Part shown: piece by piece, positions 8,994-17,193 of the stretch
How the letters are laid out: each line of letters opens with the position of its first letter
Position numbering within the stretch: position 1 is the first letter of the stretch
Assembly: GCF_014206815.1 (NCBI RefSeq)
Contig: NZ_JACHNP010000003.1
Span: forward strand, 1 to 64,000
DNA from: Xanthomonas sp. F10
Lineage (GTDB): Bacteria > Pseudomonadota > Gammaproteobacteria > Xanthomonadales > Xanthomonadaceae
DNA length: 64,000 nt
Reading direction: 5' to 3'
The notes under the pieces: generated by a model
Databases searched by the model: none
What the model saw: only the letters and a program-made list of their open reading frames with translations
Told to the model about the DNA's origin: nothing
Translations under genes and position numbers: made by a program

Positions 8994-9926
8994 TCAGCGC
9001 GCGGGGCGGTCCAGCCAGCAGGCCAGGCCCTGCGCGTTGAGTTCGATGTCCATGTGCAGCACGCGCTCCACGCCGGCATCGTCCAGCGGACAGCCATGCA
9101 GCCGCGCGCGCTCCAGATACAACGCGGTCAGCGCCGCGACCAGGCAACGATGGCGGTCGGAACGGCCGTCGCAGCCGCGCGCGATCGCCACCATCGCCTC
9201 CAGCTGTTCCTGCAGTTCCGCCGCCAGCGTTTCTGCGCCTGCCACCGGGCCGTAGTGGGTGAGATACAGCGTCTGCGGGGCGTAGCCGAGCATGCGCTGG
9301 ATCGAGGCCTGCATCGCCTCCGGCTCGAACTGCACGGGCGACGAAGTCGGGATCGCGAACGCACCGTGCGCGCTGTCCAGTTCGCGATAGGACAGGCCGA
9401 AGGTGTCGCCACTGAACCAGCTGCGGCTGCGTGCGTCCCACACGCACAGGTGATGCCGTGCGTGCCCAGGTGTGTCGATGCACAGCAGTTCGCGCCCAGC
9501 CAGCGACACGCGATGGCCGTCCTCGGCCACCACCACGCGCTCTGCCGGCACCGGCAGAATGCTGCCGTAGCTGCGCGCCATCTCCGCCTCGCCGTACACC
9601 GCGGTGGCGCCGGCGATCAGCCGCGCCGGATCGATCATGTGCGGCGCGCCGCGCGGATGCACCAGCAGGCGCGCGTTCGGCAGGTGCTGCAGCAGCGCAC
9701 CGGCACCGCCGGCGTGGTCCAGATGCACGTGGGTGAGGATCAGCCAGTCCACGTCGGCCGGCGCCAGGCCGGCGTGCGCCAATGCCTCCAGCAGCACTGG
9801 CACCGCATGGCTGGTACCGCAGTCGACGAAGGCGCCGCGCCCGTTCTCCACGATCAGGTAGGCGGCATCGAACTGCGCGCGCTGGAAGCCGGTATCGACG
9901 AGATGGATGCTGGGATCGCGTGGCAT
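8994..9926 (-). CDS. MBL-fold metallo-hydrolase
   Basis: 310-residue metallo-beta-lactamase-fold enzyme. The metal site THVHLDHAGG gives His66, His68, Asp70 and His71; further ligands are likely in 'DTPGHARHH' and the Asp of 'FSGDTFG'. The N-terminal 'HLVDTGFQRAQFDAAYLI' resembles the glyoxalase II-like/SoxH branch. A C-terminal extension of about 90 residues is mostly helical and may be a dimer or substrate domain. It appears monocistronic; the next upstream gene (trpS) is separated by repeats. Substrate not predictable. Confidence 0.88.
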   Translation of the reverse strand: MPRDPSIHLVDTGFQRAQFDAAYLIVENGRGAFVDCGTSHAVPVLLEALAHAGLAPADVDWLILTHVHLDHAGGAGALLQHLPNARLLVHPRGAPHMIDPARLIAGATAVYGEAEMARSYGSILPVPAERVVVAEDGHRVSLAGRELLCIDTPGHARHHLCVWDARSRSWFSGDTFGLSYRELDSAHGAFAIPTSSPVQFEPEAMQASIQRMLGYAPQTLYLTHYGPVAGAETLAAELQEQLEAMVAIARGCDGRSDRHRCLVAALTALYLERARLHGCPLDDAGVERVLHMDIELNAQGLACWLDRPAR

Positions 9927-10049
9927 GGCGCAGAAGCGTGGCTGGGCGAGGCTCCATTCTAGGCGGCATGGAGGGCGCTGCCAGTGCTGCGCGGCAAGGA
10001 CCGGATGAGGACGAATGACGTAACGGCCCAGACGACTGTAGGCGCGGTT

Positions 10050-10072
10050 TGTGGGAGGGACTTCAGTCCCGA
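10050..10072. repeat. Short palindrome GGGACTTCAGTCCC
   Basis: GTGGGAGGGACTTCAGTCCCGAC contains the perfect palindrome GGGACT-TC-AGTCCC. A related reverse copy occurs at 19450-19472. It looks like a second, smaller repeat family related in design to the GCGGCTTCAGCCGC elements. Confidence 0.6.
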
Positions 10073-10131
10073 CTGCATGCGACCAGCAAACACACGCGCT
10101 GCGGATGTCGCAATAGAACGCGTCATTTGCC

Positions 10132-10200
10132 TGTAGGAGCGGCTTCAGCCGCGACAGGCCTTCCTGGGAATGCCTGTCGCGGCTGAAGCCGCTCCTACGG
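10132..10200. repeat. REP-like palindrome (GTAGGAGCGGCTTCAGCCGC family)
   Basis: Near-perfect inverted copies of 'GTAGGAGCGGCTTCAGCCGC' around a short centre, just beyond the trpS stop. A stem of this length could act as a transcription or mRNA-decay barrier at the end of trpS. Confidence 0.88.
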
Positions 10201-10217
10201 CGAACCGCCGCGTGTGC

Positions 10218-11510
10218 TCAGCCTGCCTCGCGCAACCGCGCCAGCGCCGCCAGCACCGTCTCGGCCGATGCTTCCAGGGTCAGCGGCGCCACCTGCAGCG
10301 CATCGGCCTGCGTGGCCTGCTTGAGCGCGGCGATGGTCTGCCCGGCATCGCGTGGCGAGGCGAAGCCGCCGCTCTGCAACAGCAACGTGCCCTCGCAATC
10401 GAGCAGCTTGAAATAGAACTGGCCGTCGGCCTCGCGGTACTGCTTGAAGCTCGGCAGCGCCTGCTTGGCCGTCGCCGTGTCGGCAGCGCCGCCGGCCTGC
10501 GCCGCCAGATCGCGCAGGCCCACCGCGTGCCGCAGTTCGGCCAGGAACGGGATTGCATAGCGTTCGCGCAGGCGCTGCGCGTTATCGCGCAGCATCGCCT
10601 CAATGTCCTGCGGGCGCGCCATCAGCGCCTCATAACGCACCCGCATCGGCGCGATCTCGGCCTCGATGCGCTCGAACAACTGCTGCTTGGCCTCGCCCCA
10701 GCCGATGCCGGCGGCGAACGCCTGCGCGAACGCGGCCGTCTCCTCGGCGCTGGCGAAGGCCTGGTACAGCTGGAACAGGGCCGAGCCCTCGGTGTCCTTC
10801 GGCTCGCCGGGCGCGCGCGAATCGGTGACGATGGCGAACACCCGCTTCTTCAGCTCCTCGCGCGGGGCGAACAGCGGAATGGTGTTGTCGTAGCTCTTGC
10901 TCATCTTGCGCCCGTCCAACCCGGGCAGCGTCGCCACCTGCTCGTCGATCAGCGCATCGGGCAGGACGAAGTGCTCGCGGCCGTAGACGTGGTTGAAGCG
11001 CTGCGCGAAGTCGCGCGCCATTTCGATGTGCTGGATCTGGTCGCGGCCCACCGGCACCTGCTGCGCCTTGAACAGCAGGATGTCGGCGGCCATCAGCACC
11101 GGGTACATGAACAAGCCGGCGGTGACGCCGGCATCGTCGTCCTCGCCGTCGGCGCGGTTCTTGTCCACCGCCGCCTTGTAGGCGTGCGCGCGGTTGAGGA
11201 TGCCCTTGCCGGCGACGCAGGTCAGGAACCAGGTCAGCTCGTTGGTCTCCGGCACGTCCGACTGGCGGTAGAACCACACCTGCGCCGGATCCAGGCCCGC
11301 GGCCAGCCAGGTCGCCGCGATCTCGAGGGTCGAGCGCTGGGTGCGCGCCGGATCCTGCGCCTTGATCAGGCTGTGCAGGTCGGCCAGGAAGAAGAAACTC
11401 TCGATGCCGGGGCGCCGGCTGGCCTGCAACGCGGGACGGATGGCGCCGACGTAGTTGCCCAGGTGCGGCGTGCCGGAGGTGGTGATGCCGGTGAGAACGC
11501 GGGTGGTCAT
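10218..11510 (-). CDS. trpS: Tryptophanyl-tRNA synthetase with C-terminal extension
   Basis: Class I aminoacyl-tRNA synthetase that charges tRNA-Trp. The HIGH-type motif is TSGTPHLGN (residues 11-19) and the KMSKS loop is GRKMSKSYDN (200-209). The protein has 430 residues against about 330-340 for ordinary bacterial TrpS; the extra roughly 80 C-terminal residues contain 'GQFYFKLLDCEG' and 'LLLQSGGFASP', which resemble the DUF1508/YegP beta-strand motif. The ATG at 11510 is chosen because the conserved N-terminal strand begins at once (MTTRVLTGI). It is divergent from the gene at 11620. Confidence 0.95.
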   Translation of the reverse strand: MTTRVLTGITTSGTPHLGNYVGAIRPALQASRRPGIESFFFLADLHSLIKAQDPARTQRSTLEIAATWLAAGLDPAQVWFYRQSDVPETNELTWFLTCVAGKGILNRAHAYKAAVDKNRADGEDDDAGVTAGLFMYPVLMAADILLFKAQQVPVGRDQIQHIEMARDFAQRFNHVYGREHFVLPDALIDEQVATLPGLDGRKMSKSYDNTIPLFAPREELKKRVFAIVTDSRAPGEPKDTEGSALFQLYQAFASAEETAAFAQAFAAGIGWGEAKQQLFERIEAEIAPMRVRYEALMARPQDIEAMLRDNAQRLRERYAIPFLAELRHAVGLRDLAAQAGGAADTATAKQALPSFKQYREADGQFYFKLLDCEGTLLLQSGGFASPRDAGQTIAALKQATQADALQVAPLTLEASAETVLAALARLREAG

Positions 11511-11619
11511 GCGGAAGGGACGGTCCGGGAAGTAACCCGTCGAGTTTACCCGCTGCGCGACAACCCCGTTCCGGCGCATGGGGCGTTCAATCCGGCGTCC
11601 CCGTCCTGGAGTCGCCGCG

Positions 11620-12564
11620 ATGCACGTTCCTGCTCCGTCCCTGCCCCGCCGTTCCCTCGCCGCCCTCGCCTTCGCGCTGTCATGCATCGGCGGGCTGTGC
11701 GGCTTCCGTCCATTGCCTGCGCCACCGGCCTCGGCGCAGGCGGTGCAGTTGCAGGTGATCGATCGCGACGCCGGTGGCGTGCCGCTGCCCGCGCACGCCT
11801 GGCGCGGCGAGCGCTGGATCGCGGCCACGCCCGGCCACCGCTACACGCTGCGCCTGACCAATCTGACCGGCGCGCGGGTGCTGGTGGTGCTGTCGGTGGA
11901 CGGCGTCAACGCGGTCAGCGGCCAGACCGCGGCCAGCGACCAGCGCGGCTACGTGCTGGCGCCCTGGCAACGCACCGAGATCGCCGGTTGGCGCAAATCG
12001 TCCGAGGACGTGGCGCAGTTCGTGTTCACCGACCTGGACGACAGCTACGCGGCACGCACCGGACGCCCGCGCAACGTCGGCGTGATCGGCATGGCGGTGT
12101 TCGACGAAGCGCGCGCATGGCCCGATGCCGCCTTGAGCGACGCGAACACCGACACCGACAAGCTCGCCGCCGAAGCCGCGCGTGCGGCAACGCCGGGCAT
12201 CCCGGCGCCGGATGCGGCGCCTGCACCGGCAGCGGCCGCAGGCATCCCAGAGCGCAGTGCGGCCGCGCCGCTCGCCGCGGCCCCTGCGGCCGACGCCCGG
12301 GCCTATGCGCGCGAGGGCAACGCCCCTGCGGCCATGCAACAGCGTCTGGGCACCGGCCACGGCGCACGCGAATGGTCGCCCTCGCGCGTCACCGAGTTCC
12401 AGCGTGCCAGCGACGTGCCGATGCAACGGACCGAGGTGCGCTACGACAGCCGCGCGCGGCTTGTGGCCCGCGGCGTGCTGCCGCGCGACCTGCTGCCGCC
12501 GCGCGTGGCGGTCGCGCCGAATGCCTTTCCCGGCGACTACGTGCCGGATCCGCCGGCGCGCTGA
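11620..12564 (+). CDS. Hypothetical secreted protein
   Basis: 314-residue protein, not recognised. An N-terminal signal-like segment (about residues 8-38) is followed by a compact domain to about residue 180 with the run 'YTLRLTNLTGARVLVVLSVD' and 'YVLAPWQRTEIAGWRKS', which looks like a beta-sandwich. Then comes an Ala/Pro-rich linker (about 190-235) and a C-terminal part with 'GTGHGAREWSPSRVTEFQRA'. The domain is likely periplasmic or surface-exposed. An in-frame start 14 codons upstream (11578) is possible. It stands alone, divergent from trpS. Confidence 0.75.
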   Translation: MHVPAPSLPRRSLAALAFALSCIGGLCGFRPLPAPPASAQAVQLQVIDRDAGGVPLPAHAWRGERWIAATPGHRYTLRLTNLTGARVLVVLSVDGVNAVSGQTAASDQRGYVLAPWQRTEIAGWRKSSEDVAQFVFTDLDDSYAARTGRPRNVGVIGMAVFDEARAWPDAALSDANTDTDKLAAEAARAATPGIPAPDAAPAPAAAAGIPERSAAAPLAAAPAADARAYAREGNAPAAMQQRLGTGHGAREWSPSRVTEFQRASDVPMQRTEVRYDSRARLVARGVLPRDLLPPRVAVAPNAFPGDYVPDPPAR

Positions 12565-12578
12565 GCCAGTACACCCGC

Positions 12579-12608
12579 AAAAAAAGCACGGGCCGCGAGG
12601 CGGCCCGT
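12579..12608 (-). terminator. Rho-independent terminator of the csbD gene
   Basis: Stem ACGGGCCGC/GCGGCCCGT with loop GAG (12588-12608); read on the minus strand it is followed by a run of seven T. It lies about 30 bp past the csbD stop, and may also slow transcription arriving from the converging gene at 12564. Confidence 0.85.
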
Positions 12609-12635
12609 GTCGACGACGCTGCCGCGGTACGCGGC

Positions 12636-12851
12636 TCAGTCGTGGTATTCCTTGCCCAGGCTGTCGCGGAAGGCGTGCACTTCCTTCTCGGCGCGGTCGC
12701 GCGCCCAGCCGTAGCGTTCCTGCAGCTTGCCGGCCAGGTACTGGGTGTTGCCCTCGGCGACGTCGAAATCGTCGTCGGTCAGGTCGCCCCACTGCGCCTT
12801 GATCTTGCCCTTGAGCTGGGTCCACTTGCCGGCAATGATGTCTTTGTTCAT
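12636..12851 (-). CDS. CsbD family stress protein
   Basis: 71-residue hydrophilic protein. The N-terminus [20 protein letters not shown] is the classic CsbD/YjbJ signature and the rest is charged and helical. Members are general-stress induced in Bacillus and enterobacteria; the molecular role is unknown. The ATG at 12851 is preferred over longer readings because the family motif starts there. A terminator follows directly. Confidence 0.93.
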   Translation of the reverse strand: MNKDIIAGKWTQLKGKIKAQWGDLTDDDFDVAEGNTQYLAGKLQERYGWARDRAEKEVHAFRDSLGKEYHD

Positions 12852-12993
12852 GGCATCTCTCGTGATGTGTGAACGGCGCTGCGCGCCGGTCATGCAGCAT
12901 CGCGCAGCCGGTGTCGCAGCCCGATCAACGCAGCGTCAGCGGTGCATGAGCATGGTGAATCGTTACGCTTTAGCCGGTAGCCGGTGGTCACGC

Positions 12994-13024
12994 AAAAAAA
13001 AACGGGCCGGCAAGCCGACCCGTT
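12994..13024 (-). terminator. Rho-independent terminator after the entericidin genes
   Basis: Stem AACGGGCCGGC/GCCGACCCGTT (one mismatch) at 13001-13024, followed on the minus strand by a run of seven T or more. It closes the transcript of the small lipoprotein genes. Confidence 0.85.
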
Positions 13025-13043
13025 TTCGAAACTGAGACCAGGC

Positions 13044-13178
13044 TCAGTTCTTGGCAGCGTCTTCGACCTTCTCGCCCGCCTTCTGCACGTCCTTGCCGGC
13101 ACCGGCAACGGTGTTGCAGCCGGACAGCAGGCCCACCGAGAACATCGCCAGCAGCATCCACGCAAACGTACGCTTCAT
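13044..13178 (-). CDS. Entericidin A/B family lipoprotein (second of tandem pair)
   Basis: 44-residue lipoprotein precursor: signal MKRTFAWMLLAMFSVG, lipobox LLSGC with Cys21, then NTVAGAGKDVQKAGEKVEDA, the conserved entericidin tail. A strong AAAGGAG precedes the ATG. In enterobacteria EcnA and EcnB form an antidote/bacteriolytic toxin pair in tandem; here two near-identical genes lie head to tail, which fits, but which is toxin and which antidote cannot be read from sequence. Confidence 0.9.
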   Translation of the reverse strand: MKRTFAWMLLAMFSVGLLSGCNTVAGAGKDVQKAGEKVEDAAKN

Positions 13179-13231
13179 GGGTTTCACTCCTTTACTTGGT
13201 CATGGGACGCGGCACACAGGCCGCGCGAAAC

Positions 13232-13384
13232 TCAGCACTTGCCAGCGCTGCAATCCTGCGCCTTGTCTTCCACCTTCTCGCCCGCCTTCTGCATGTCCTT
13301 GCCGGCGCCGGCAACGGTGTTGCAGCCGGTCAGCACGCCAGCGCAGAACAGGGTCAGCATCAACAGGGTGGTCAGTCGCTTCAT
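13232..13384 (-). CDS. Entericidin A/B family lipoprotein (first of tandem pair)
   Basis: 50-residue lipoprotein: signal MKRLTTLLMLTLFCAG, lipobox VLTGC with Cys21, then NTVAGAGKDMQKAGEKVEDK and an extra tail QDCSAGKC that adds two cysteines not present in the downstream copy. AGGAAG lies ahead of the ATG. The gap to the next copy is 53 bp, so both are likely on one transcript ending at the terminator near 13000. Confidence 0.9.
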   Translation of the reverse strand: MKRLTTLLMLTLFCAGVLTGCNTVAGAGKDMQKAGEKVEDKAQDCSAGKC

Positions 13385-13525
13385 CGTGTCTTCCTCGGGC
13401 AATCGCAGGTGGTCGGGTGGACGGCGATAGGCGTCGCCGCGCTACCGTCTGGCGGTGAATCTGCCGTCACGACTGTGGATTTCACGTGAATGAACCGGCG
13501 GCCCATTCAGGCTGACGCCACCGGA

Positions 13526-14449
13526 TCAGTCGCGCATCAGCGTCGATTTGCCGAACAGGCTCTCCACCAGGTCCACCGCCAGTTCCGCGGTCAGGTTGCG
13601 ATGGTCCAGCACCGGGTTCAGCTCCACGATGTCCAGCGAGGCCATGCGTCCGCTGTCGGCGATCATCTCCATCACCAGCTGCGCCTCGCGGTAATTGGGG
13701 CCGCCCGGAACGGTGGTGCCGACGCCCGGGGCGATGCTGGGGTCGAGGAAGTCCACGTCGAAACTGACGTGCAGGTGGGTGTCGGCATCCAGCCCGTCCA
13801 GCGCCGCCTCCATGGTCCGCTTCATGCCCATCTCGTCGATGTAGCGCATGTCGTACACGTCGACGCGGTGCTGCTTGATCAACCGCTTCTCGTCCGGGTC
13901 GACCGAGCGGATGCCGATCTGCCGCACCTGCTCCGGCCGCAGCGCCGGCGCGCTGCCGCCGAGTTCGGTCAGTGCCTGCGGCCCCAGCCCGCACAGGCAG
14001 GCCACCGGCATGCCGTGCACGTTGCCCGAGGGCGTCACCTCGCTGGTGTTGAAGTCCGAGTGCGCATCCAGCCACAGCACGCGCAGCTTGCGGCCCTGCT
14101 CGCGGCAATGCCGCGCCACCGCGGTGATCGAGCCGATGCCCAGGCAGTGGTCGCCGCCGAGCACGATCGGCATCCGCCCGTCGCGCAGTTCGGCATAGCT
14201 GGCCTCCATCAGCGCGCGGTTCCAGGCCACCACTTCGACCAGGTGGCGATAGCCGTCGACCGGCGCCTGCCAGGGATTGCGCGGGCCGTCGATATTGCCG
14301 ATGTCGCGCACCTCCACGCCACGGTTGGCCAGCGCCTCGTGCAGGCCGGCAATGCGCAGCGCCTCCGGCCCCATGCGCGCACCGCGATGACCCGCACCGA
14401 TATCGGTAGGCACGCCGATCAGGGACACCGGCAAGAAAGACGACTTCAT
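13526..14449 (-). CDS. rocF: Arginase
   Basis: Manganese enzyme that hydrolyses L-arginine to ornithine and urea. 307 residues, normal for the family. Metal ligands are seen in GGDH (His101), DAHSDFN (Asp128, His130, Asp132) and DVDFLDP (Asp231, Asp233); substrate-contact HGMP is at about 145-148. The start at 14449 (MKSS) has GGAG nine bases upstream; an ATG two codons earlier is the alternative. It stands alone, so a catabolic operon is not evident. The related agmatinase and formimidoylglutamase families share the metal site, but the NVHGMP and DVDFLDPSIAPGVGT segments favour true arginase. Confidence 0.93.
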   Translation of the reverse strand: MKSSFLPVSLIGVPTDIGAGHRGARMGPEALRIAGLHEALANRGVEVRDIGNIDGPRNPWQAPVDGYRHLVEVVAWNRALMEASYAELRDGRMPIVLGGDHCLGIGSITAVARHCREQGRKLRVLWLDAHSDFNTSEVTPSGNVHGMPVACLCGLGPQALTELGGSAPALRPEQVRQIGIRSVDPDEKRLIKQHRVDVYDMRYIDEMGMKRTMEAALDGLDADTHLHVSFDVDFLDPSIAPGVGTTVPGGPNYREAQLVMEMIADSGRMASLDIVELNPVLDHRNLTAELAVDLVESLFGKSTLMRD

Positions 14450-14805
14450 GCGCATACGCTCCAGCCAAAAAAAGTGGCCCAGTCTAGCGGGACCGGCATG
14501 ACACGACCCGCCGCGGCGCAGCAGGCGGCGCGTGCACATGCGGTGGCCGCCGTGCTGGGTGACAGCGTTCGACGAAGGTGCACGCCACTGGCGATGCGAG
14601 ACAAAAGGACCCGCGCTACCGACGCGAGTCCCCAGGCGGTGGACGCGGTATCGCGCACCTGCGCCGCGCATTACTTGCCAAAGAGCACGGGCAGAATCTC
14701 GCGGCGAAGCAAGCTCGCAGGAGGCCTGTATTGCGTATGCCAAGGATGTGCGGTTGGACATCGACGACACTGGCTGGCTAAGCTTCTCCGCCGTTTCTGG
14801 ATCGC
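14450..14805. other. Intergenic region without a supported gene
   Basis: Short open frames occur on both strands, but none has a ribosome site, family motif or consistent codon pattern. The 3' end must hold the expression signals of the gene at 14806. Confidence 0.5.
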
Positions 14806-15165
14806 TTGGACTTGGATAGGCCCCTGATCGTGACCCTGGAGGCCGCATTCGCCGGGCTCACGTTCCTTCCCTGGTTCGCGTGGGCGCACAACAGCCTGAA
14901 CCCCACGCTGATCCTGCACGCAGACCACGTGGAATATCGCGTGCTGCGCACGCGCACCCGCCCGTACCGTGAGATCGCCAGGGTGGACTACCGGAAGGCG
15001 TGGGGAACCGAGAACGTCGTGCTGGAGTTCCAGGGAGCGAAGACGACCTTCATCGCGAACAGCGGGCTGCTCCGGCGCACCAGAGAGGCCATCGCCTTCT
15101 TGCAGAAGCAGGGATGCCCGCTTTCCGCGCGCGCGCAGGCATTGCTGATACCGCAAAGCCCGTAG
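14806..15165 (+). CDS. Hypothetical protein, PH-like domain
   Basis: 119-residue protein read from a TTG start; a GTG a few codons later is an alternative. The N-terminus is a hydrophobic segment (about 8-27) and the rest, 'LILHADHVEYRVLRTR' to 'TTFIANSGLLRRTREAIAFL', has the strand pattern and C-terminal helix of a bacterial PH domain. It would be a small membrane-attached protein facing the cytoplasm. Not recognised beyond that. Confidence 0.6.
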   Translation: MDLDRPLIVTLEAAFAGLTFLPWFAWAHNSLNPTLILHADHVEYRVLRTRTRPYREIARVDYRKAWGTENVVLEFQGAKTTFIANSGLLRRTREAIAFLQKQGCPLSARAQALLIPQSP

Positions 15166-15304
15166 CGCCGCTCCCAACAGCGCACAGCGATCCAGCCGTG
15201 CTTCGGTTGACCGGCGATCGCTTCGCGCGTTTGCTGCTGCGTGCTTGCTATCCGCCCAGCGGATCGCGTGGCTTGCAAGGAGGTCGTGAGCACACGCGAC
15301 AGAA

Positions 15305-15330
15305 AGCAAAAACCCGCTGTTTCAGCGGGT
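15305..15330 (-). terminator. Terminator of the tRNA-Thr gene
   Basis: Perfect stem ACCCGCTG/CAGCGGGT with loop TTT (15312-15330), followed on the minus strand by several T and lying 46 bp beyond the tRNA 3' end. Confidence 0.75.
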
Positions 15331-15375
15331 CGATGGCGCACCATGGACATCTGCGGATGCCGACGGATTGGAAGA

Positions 15376-15451
15376 TGGTGCCGCTTATCCGAATCGAACG
15401 GATGACCTACTGTTTACAAGACAGTTGCTCTACCGACTGAGCTAAAGCGGC
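15376..15451 (-). tRNA. tRNA-Thr (anticodon UGU)
   Basis: On the minus strand the sequence begins GCCGCTTTAGCTCAG and ends with AAGCGGCACCA. The acceptor stem GCCGCTT/AAGCGGC pairs fully, the D-arm has AGCTCAGTCGGTAGAGC, the anticodon loop is CTTGTAA with anticodon TGT, and the T-arm holds TTCGATTC. CCA is encoded. UGU reads ACA and related threonine codons. Confidence 0.97.
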
Positions 15452-15553
15452 ACGATGGACGACGCCCGTGGGCGGGCCCGGGGCAGTCTACCTGCTGGCG
15501 CGTGCCTCGACACGCCCTCCGACGCGGCACTGCGCACCGGCAGGCGCGGCATT

Positions 15554-16384
15554 CTAGCGCAGCGCGGCGCAGTCCACGGTGCGCTGGCGCGCGGCGCCGA
15601 GCTGGCGGCGCAGGGCCGCGGCCTGCGCCGCGGAATCGGCGCGCAGGTCCAGCCACCAGCGCGGCTGGCCGCTGCCGCCGTTGGGGATCAGGTCGGCGTT
15701 GAAGCCGGCACGGGCAAGTTCCTGGCGGCGGCGCTCGGCGCCCTCGCGGCTGCGGTACTGGCCCAGAGCGATGGCATTGCCGGCATCGCCCTGGCGCAAC
15801 GGGTAATAGTCGCGGATGCCGGCAGCGACGATGCGCTCGGTGGCCTGCTTGAGGCCGTCCTCGCCGCCGATGGTCGGCAGGATCACGCGGAAGCTGGTGG
15901 CATCGCTGTCGGCGGCCTCGCGCAGGCGCGCACGCGGCGCTCCCGGGGCCAGCGCGGCGATGGCCGCCTGCGCCGCCTCGCGGTCGGGGTACGGCCCCAC
16001 GCTCAGGCACACCGCCGCGTCGGCGGCAGGCATGGCCGCAGGCTCGGCCCGGGCCTGAGCCTCGGTGGGCGCGGGCGCAGGGGCGGCAGCGGGCGGTGTC
16101 GGCGCGGCAGTGGTGGGAGCCGCCGCTGCGTCGGTTTGTGCCGGAGCCGGTTCGGCCGCGCCGGTGGCGACCGCGGGACCGTCCTGCGCCTCGGCTGGCG
16201 CGGCCGTGGGCGCAGGAGGCGCGGCGACCGGTGCCGGCGTCTCGCTGACCAGTTGCAGGGTCGCCACCCCGGCCGGCACGGCCGGCATCGGCACCGACGG
16301 CGGGGTCGGCGGCTGCATCGCCCACCACACGGCGACGCCGAGGTTGAGGATGGTCAGGACGACGAGCAGGGCGCGAACGAGCAT
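15554..16384 (-). CDS. SPOR domain membrane protein
   Basis: 276-residue single-pass inner-membrane protein. Residues 4-22 are a membrane helix, about 24-125 a long Ala/Pro/Thr linker, and the C-terminal 145 residues contain two SPOR-like stretches ('CLSVGPYPDREAAQAA' and 'ALGQYRSREGAERRRQEL'). SPOR domains bind denuded septal peptidoglycan, so a role at the division septum is likely. The gene lies downstream of birA-coaX on the same strand (71-bp gap), a neighbourhood in which it may be co-transcribed. Confidence 0.85.
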   Translation of the reverse strand: MLVRALLVVLTILNLGVAVWWAMQPPTPPSVPMPAVPAGVATLQLVSETPAPVAAPPAPTAAPAEAQDGPAVATGAAEPAPAQTDAAAAPTTAAPTPPAAAPAPAPTEAQARAEPAAMPAADAAVCLSVGPYPDREAAQAAIAALAPGAPRARLREAADSDATSFRVILPTIGGEDGLKQATERIVAAGIRDYYPLRQGDAGNAIALGQYRSREGAERRRQELARAGFNADLIPNGGSGQPRWWLDLRADSAAQAAALRRQLGAARQRTVDCAALR

Positions 16385-16455
16385 GGCCGGATTCTAGAGC
16401 GTGCGGTACGGCTTGGGAGCGACATTGACCGAAGCAGCAGCCAGCGCCGGGCCGC

Positions 16456-17193
16456 TCAGGCGGCGCCGTCCGCGGCGTGTGCCTGCGCCCACAGCGCCAA
16501 TCCGTCCAGGACCAGCGCGGGGCGCTGCTCGGCTGGCGGCAGCGCGTGCAACAGCGGCGGCACGCCACCGCCATGCAGCAGCAGCCGCGGCCGTCGCCCC
16601 AGCAGGGCCTCGCCCTGCTGCAGGCTGCGTTCGATTAGCGCCACTGCGGCGCCGTCGCAGCCGGAGGCCAGCGCATCGGCGGTGTCGGTGGCGAACTCGT
16701 GGTAATCGCCGCCCTCGGCCGGCAGCTGCGCCGCCTTCTGCTGCAGGGCCTGGCGCATCACGGTCGGCGACGGCGCGATGCGGCCGCCGTGGTGCAGGCC
16801 GTCGCGGTCGAGCAGGTCCACGGTCAGCGCCGTTCCCACCCCCACCACCAGCACGTCGCCAGCGCCGTGCGCGGCGAGCAGGGCCAGGAAGCGGTCCACG
16901 CCGAATGCCTGCGGTCGCGCATAGGCGATCCGCACCCCGGCGCACGCGGCCTCGGTGCGCACCACCTGCACCTGCGCGAAGCGGCTGCGCAGCGTCTCCA
17001 GCACGGTGGCGGTCAGGGCCGGCGCGGCGACGCTGGCAACGTAGGCGGTACCGCCCTGCGGCAGCGCCGCCACCGCCGCCGCGTCCATGGCCTCGGCGCC
17101 GTGCGGCCAGGCCTGCACCGCGCCCACCTGCGCGTGTTCCAGCGCCGCGAATTTGAAGCGCGAGTTGCCCAAGTCGAACAGCCAGTCGCTCAT
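16456..17193 (-). CDS. coaX: Type III pantothenate kinase
   Basis: First enzyme of coenzyme A synthesis: phosphorylates pantothenate with ATP. 245 residues. The N-terminal DLGNSRFK (7-14) is the ATP-binding PHOSPHATE-1 motif, 'GVDRFLAL' (98-105) supplies the pantothenate-site Asp and Arg, and 'VGVGTALTVD' (117-126) is PHOSPHATE-2. The start overlaps the birA stop by four bases (ATGA), an arrangement common in related bacteria and consistent with translational coupling. Confidence 0.95.
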   Translation of the reverse strand: MSDWLFDLGNSRFKFAALEHAQVGAVQAWPHGAEAMDAAAVAALPQGGTAYVASVAAPALTATVLETLRSRFAQVQVVRTEAACAGVRIAYARPQAFGVDRFLALLAAHGAGDVLVVGVGTALTVDLLDRDGLHHGGRIAPSPTVMRQALQQKAAQLPAEGGDYHEFATDTADALASGCDGAAVALIERSLQQGEALLGRRPRLLLHGGGVPPLLHALPPAEQRPALVLDGLALWAQAHAADGAA

